From CALREA01 sp041674865 (GTDB lineage Bacteria > Patescibacteriota > Gracilibacteria > UBA1369 > UBA12463): a stretch of 6,316 bases of DNA. Made by a program: the position numbers and the translations under genes. Below, piece by piece: positions 4,679-6,316 of this stretch. The first letter of the stretch is position 1. Each line of letters starts with the position of its first letter. The notes beneath the pieces are model-generated. The model saw only the letters and a list, made by a program, of their open reading frames with translations. It did not search any database and had not been told where the DNA came from. The stretch lies in contig JBAYUX010000056.1 of assembly GCA_041674865.1 (NCBI GenBank), positions 1 to 6,316 of the forward strand, given 5' to 3'.

Positions 4679-5365
4679 ATGAAGATTTGGCAAAACAATA
4701 AGGTCTGGATAACAGTATCGATCGTATTGGCAGTAGGCTTTTACGCACTCGGCATGATGGGAATCGATGACAACTCGGTTACAAGCACCGTAACGCTCGG
4801 AATCGTATTTCTTGTTTTGACACTTATTCCAAATAATCTCCTGAGACTTCAGCTATCATCTCTTCAGAAAGCAACTCCATATCTCGCTCGAATAGTGAAG
4901 TACCGACGAGACCTCGGCATTATTGCGGGTTTGCTTTTTGTGGCGCATGCAGCATTGGCAATCATGGGCGTGAAGGCCTTTAGTGCGGCGAATGGAATGC
5001 CATTTGACCTATCATTTTTAGCAAGTAAGCCGATTATTCTCGGAACACTTTCTGTTATCCTGGTTATTCTCTTACTCCTTACTTCCAGTGATTTTATCCA
5101 CACCCATCTTGGCAAGAAGTGGAAAGCAATTCAGTCTCTTATCTGGCTCAGTGTGCCACTCGCTCTCGTACACTCGTTGCTCGTGACCAACGAAGCGCCA
5201 TCTGCACCTATTCTTGGTTTCGGCTTGATCATCACTCTCGTCATCGTCGAAATCTTCATCTACTCCAAAAAACCACCCGTTGGCAAAACGAACTACGTTC
5301 GCCACATTTGGTTCGTATCAATCGGAATCGTTATCGCAGTGGCGACGTTAGTATTTATGAAGTAG
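4679..5365 (+). CDS. MsrQ/YedZ-like ferric reductase-type membrane protein lacking one haem His
   Basis: MsrQ (YedZ) is a membrane b-type cytochrome that feeds electrons to the periplasmic methionine sulfoxide reductase MsrP. This 228-aa protein has hydrophobic segments at about 10-29, 38-52, 79-98, 118-136, 150-170, 177-196 and 208-226. Two blocks resemble E. coli MsrQ closely: RRDLGIIAGLLFVAHAAL (76-93) and LLLLTSSDF...LGKKWKAIQSLIW...VHSLL (131-168). By my alignment to remembered E. coli MsrQ, His90 matches His91 and His165 matches His164, but Gln152 replaces His151 of the W-x-x-L-H motif. Full two-haem binding is therefore doubtful. No msrP lies next to it. It follows rnc by 67 bp with no terminator between, so it may be read from the same operon. 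Family membership is fairly sure; electron transfer is not. Confidence 0.72.
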   Translation: MKIWQNNKVWITVSIVLAVGFYALGMMGIDDNSVTSTVTLGIVFLVLTLIPNNLLRLQLSSLQKATPYLARIVKYRRDLGIIAGLLFVAHAALAIMGVKAFSAANGMPFDLSFLASKPIILGTLSVILVILLLLTSSDFIHTHLGKKWKAIQSLIWLSVPLALVHSLLVTNEAPSAPILGFGLIITLVIVEIFIYSKKPPVGKTNYVRHIWFVSIGIVIAVATLVFMK

Positions 5366-5392
5366 CGGATCTCCACCACCACGACTTCTATC

Positions 5393-5704
5393 TTACTGCT
5401 TTGCAATATTGCGAGGACCTCGTGCCTCTCGAGTTATTTGAGCAGTTGTGCCAGAAAGTGCATTTTGTAACTCAATTAAAAAACCCTCACAGGCTCCATT
5501 AATAATCGCCTGGTCAGTAGCATCTGCAACGGAACGGGGAAAGTGATAGGTAATAGTGTTGTTAGAACTATTTACAGTCGTTGCTCCGGCTTGAACAGCC
5601 TTTTTGCCAAAGGGAATAAGTCTTCCGGCAGTATTTGAGTCAATACCACTAACAACAATCGCAGCAGGACATAATGGCTCAGAAGAAGATGGAGAAAGTG
5701 TCAT
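5393..5704 (-). CDS. Hypothetical protein, 103 aa, soluble
   Basis: I do not recognise the family. The protein starts MTLSPSSSEPLCPAAIVVSG and has no signal peptide or membrane segment. It is rich in Ala, Thr, Asn and Ser, lacks Trp, has no Met after the first, and has two cysteines (12 and 72). A Thr/Ser/Asn run (ATTVNSSNNTITYHF, 41-55) suggests a beta strand region, while DATDQAIINGACEGFLIELQNAL (split at 61-83) reads as an amphipathic helix. The tail TREARGPRNIAKQ is basic. The frame is supported by a good promoter 25 bp upstream on the same strand and by a start context (TTTTTTCTT-ATG) like its neighbours. It converges with the MsrQ-like gene, 27 bp between the two stops, and no terminator is visible in that gap. 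No partner gene suggests a role. Confidence 0.65.
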   Translation of the reverse strand: MTLSPSSSEPLCPAAIVVSGIDSNTAGRLIPFGKKAVQAGATTVNSSNNTITYHFPRSVADATDQAIINGACEGFLIELQNALSGTTAQITREARGPRNIAKQ

Positions 5705-5729
5705 AAGAAAAAATAACGGTTAAGATCCG

Positions 5730-5757
5730 ATTATAGCCAACAAGGCCGAATTTTCAA
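5730..5757 (-). promoter_or_regulatory. Sigma-70 promoter of the 103-aa gene
   Basis: On the minus strand TTGAAA (5757-5752, five of six) and a perfect TATAAT (5735-5730) are separated by 16 bp. The start would fall near 5723, about 18 nt before the ATG at 5704. The promoter lies in the 3' flank of the tRNA gene, and its -35 overlaps the inverted repeat at 5748-5765. Confidence 0.7.
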
Positions 5758-5765
5758 GAAAATTC
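5748..5765. repeat. Perfect 8-bp inverted repeat abutting the tRNA 3' end
   Basis: GAATTTTC and GAAAATTC are separated by two bases, starting directly after the encoded CCA of the tRNA (5766). It is A/T-rich and has no following T run on the minus strand, so a classical terminator is unlikely. It overlaps the -35 of the downstream promoter and could be an operator or a 3' trailer hairpin of the tRNA precursor. Confidence 0.55.
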
Positions 5766-5851
5766 TGGTGCGGATAAGAGGACTTGAACCTCCACGACCT
5801 TGCGGCCACTACGACCTGAACGTAGCGCGTCTGCCATTTCGCCATATCCGC
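5766..5851 (-). tRNA. tRNA-Leu, anticodon CAG
   Basis: On the minus strand the 86-nt sequence folds into a type II cloverleaf. The acceptor stem is GCGGATA paired with TATCCGC, followed by discriminator A and an encoded CCA. The anticodon stem CTACG/CGTAG holds the loop TTCAGGT, giving anticodon CAG, which reads the Leu codon CUG. The long variable arm has GGCC-GCAA-GGTC, as expected for leucine tRNA. The T arm is GGAGG-TTCAAGT-CCTCT with the usual TTC. All invariant landmarks are present, so it looks functional. Confidence 0.95.
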
Positions 5852-5870
5852 AGGATAAAGCCCTAGAATA

Positions 5871-5888
5871 AGCTCTAGTAAAAGAGCT
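5871..5888. repeat. 6-bp inverted repeat in the tRNA/NUDIX divergent gap
   Basis: AGCTCT (5871-5876) and AGAGCT (5883-5888) are complementary with a 6-nt loop. They lie in the 78-bp gap between the divergent tRNA-Leu and NUDIX genes. There is no T run after it on either strand. I see no convincing promoter for either gene in the gap: TAATAT at 5899-5904 is only a weak -10 candidate on the plus strand. Confidence 0.35.
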
Positions 5889-5929
5889 CGAGCAGCGGTA
5901 ATATTACAAGTGACCTTAACAAATAGCAA

Positions 5930-6316
5930 ATGCCGCAAAAGATGCCACATCAAAAACCAGATAAGAAGTTTCAGAAAAAGCCGCAGGGCCAGAAGCCAAA
6001 GCCATATAAAACATTTCCGGCGACAGCACCAAAAGGACCACGGGCAAAAGTTATCCAGGAGAAGTCGTGCGGTATTGTGCTGTTCCGCGAAGAGGACGAT
6101 CAGCGATATTATTTATTGTTGCACTATCCGGGTGGACACTGGGACTTTGGAAAAGGTCACGTTGAAGATGTCGACCAGGACGAGGAAACAACGGCACGTC
6201 GTGAGATGACAGAAGAAACTGGAATCGGGAAAATTACATTCATCAAAGGATACCGCCAGAAAATGGACTACTATTATCGACGAGAAAGAAAACTCTATCA
6301 CAAAGATGTTATCTAC
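5930..6316 (+). CDS. NUDIX hydrolase with basic N-terminal tail (3' end missing)
   Basis: NUDIX enzymes hydrolyse nucleoside diphosphates linked to another group; the WDFGKGHVE wording here (71-79) resembles the WxFPKGHVE of Ap4A (bis(5'-nucleosyl)-tetraphosphate) hydrolases. The window holds 129 codons from ATG at 5930 and cuts the gene. The fold begins at about residue 45 (SCGIVLFREEDDQRYYLLL). The NUDIX box spans 76-99 and ends REMTEETGI with the metal-binding glutamates 92, 95 and 96 in place. From the box Gly76 to Arg91 there is one residue more than in the canonical pattern, and Asp/Gln stand near the usual central Glu. Residues 1-42 are an unusual tail rich in Lys, Gln and Pro (MPQKMPHQKPDKKFQKKPQG at the start). 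A second ATG at 5942 is possible and changes little. Substrate is inferred only. Confidence 0.88.
   Translation, partial: MPQKMPHQKPDKKFQKKPQGQKPKPYKTFPATAPKGPRAKVIQEKSCGIVLFREEDDQRYYLLLHYPGGHWDFGKGHVEDVDQDEETTARREMTEETGIGKITFIKGYRQKMDYYYRRERKLYHKDVIY

Noticed and set aside
5748..5765. Intrinsic terminator of the tRNA
   Set aside because: The hairpin is A/T-only in its core and no T run follows on the minus strand.
5720..5953. 77-codon open frame on the minus strand
   Set aside because: It runs straight through the tRNA-Leu gene, so the structure of the DNA there is explained by the tRNA.
5910..6209. Basic 99-codon open frame on the plus strand
   Set aside because: It overlaps the NUDIX gene in another frame; the NUDIX frame has clear motifs and this one does not.
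1..6316. Recoded TGA (glycine) as in Gracilibacteria
   Set aside because: All genes are complete in the standard code with sensible lengths and no in-frame TGA.
1..6316. CRISPR array, transposon, phage or defence system
   Set aside because: No spaced direct repeats, transposase, integrase or nuclease-helicase sets were seen; the genes are mostly housekeeping.

Overview
The window looks like a compact piece of a bacterial chromosome carrying mostly housekeeping genes. My best guess is a member of the Candidate Phyla Radiation (Patescibacteria). That is inferred from the short intergenic gaps, the yceD-rpmF-nusB-rnc gene order without the usual fatty-acid genes, an RNase III with Asn at a position that is normally catalytic Asp, and the absence of Shine-Dalgarno sequences in front of every gene. 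It is not proven, and no ribosomal RNA is present to settle it. The standard code fits: all genes are open with TGA as stop, so the TGA=Gly code of Gracilibacteria/Absconditabacteria is not in use here. No gene that ends in the window ends in TGA.

Left end, minus strand (1-1323): an FtsA-like actin-fold division protein, followed 10 bp downstream by the first codons of another gene that runs off the window (position suggests ftsZ, but too little is visible). The 195-bp gap 1324-1518 is divergent and holds candidate promoters on both strands and a 9-bp inverted repeat.

Centre, plus strand (1519-5365): first a 68-aa small membrane protein with its own promoter and an intrinsic terminator. Then comes a strong promoter (TTGGAA-17 bp-TATAAT with an extended -10) that appears to drive BI-1 family membrane protein - YceD/DUF177 - ribosomal protein L32 (rpmF) - NusB - RNase III (rnc), probably reading on into an MsrQ/YedZ-like membrane protein. 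The theme is rRNA and ribosome production: YceD is linked to 23S rRNA, L32 is a large-subunit protein, NusB acts in rRNA antitermination and RNase III processes rRNA precursors.

Right end (5366-6316): a convergent 103-aa protein of unknown function on the minus strand with a good promoter, a tRNA-Leu(CAG) on the minus strand with encoded CCA, and on the plus strand the first 129 codons of a NUDIX hydrolase with a basic Lys/Gln/Pro-rich N-terminal tail, cut by the window edge.

I see no CRISPR array, insertion sequence, phage module or defence system. The points most worth a second look are the MsrQ-like protein that lacks one of the three family haem histidines, the Asn substitution in RNase III, the consistent lack of Shine-Dalgarno sites, the dyads placed on several promoters, and the unidentified 103-aa and 68-aa proteins.
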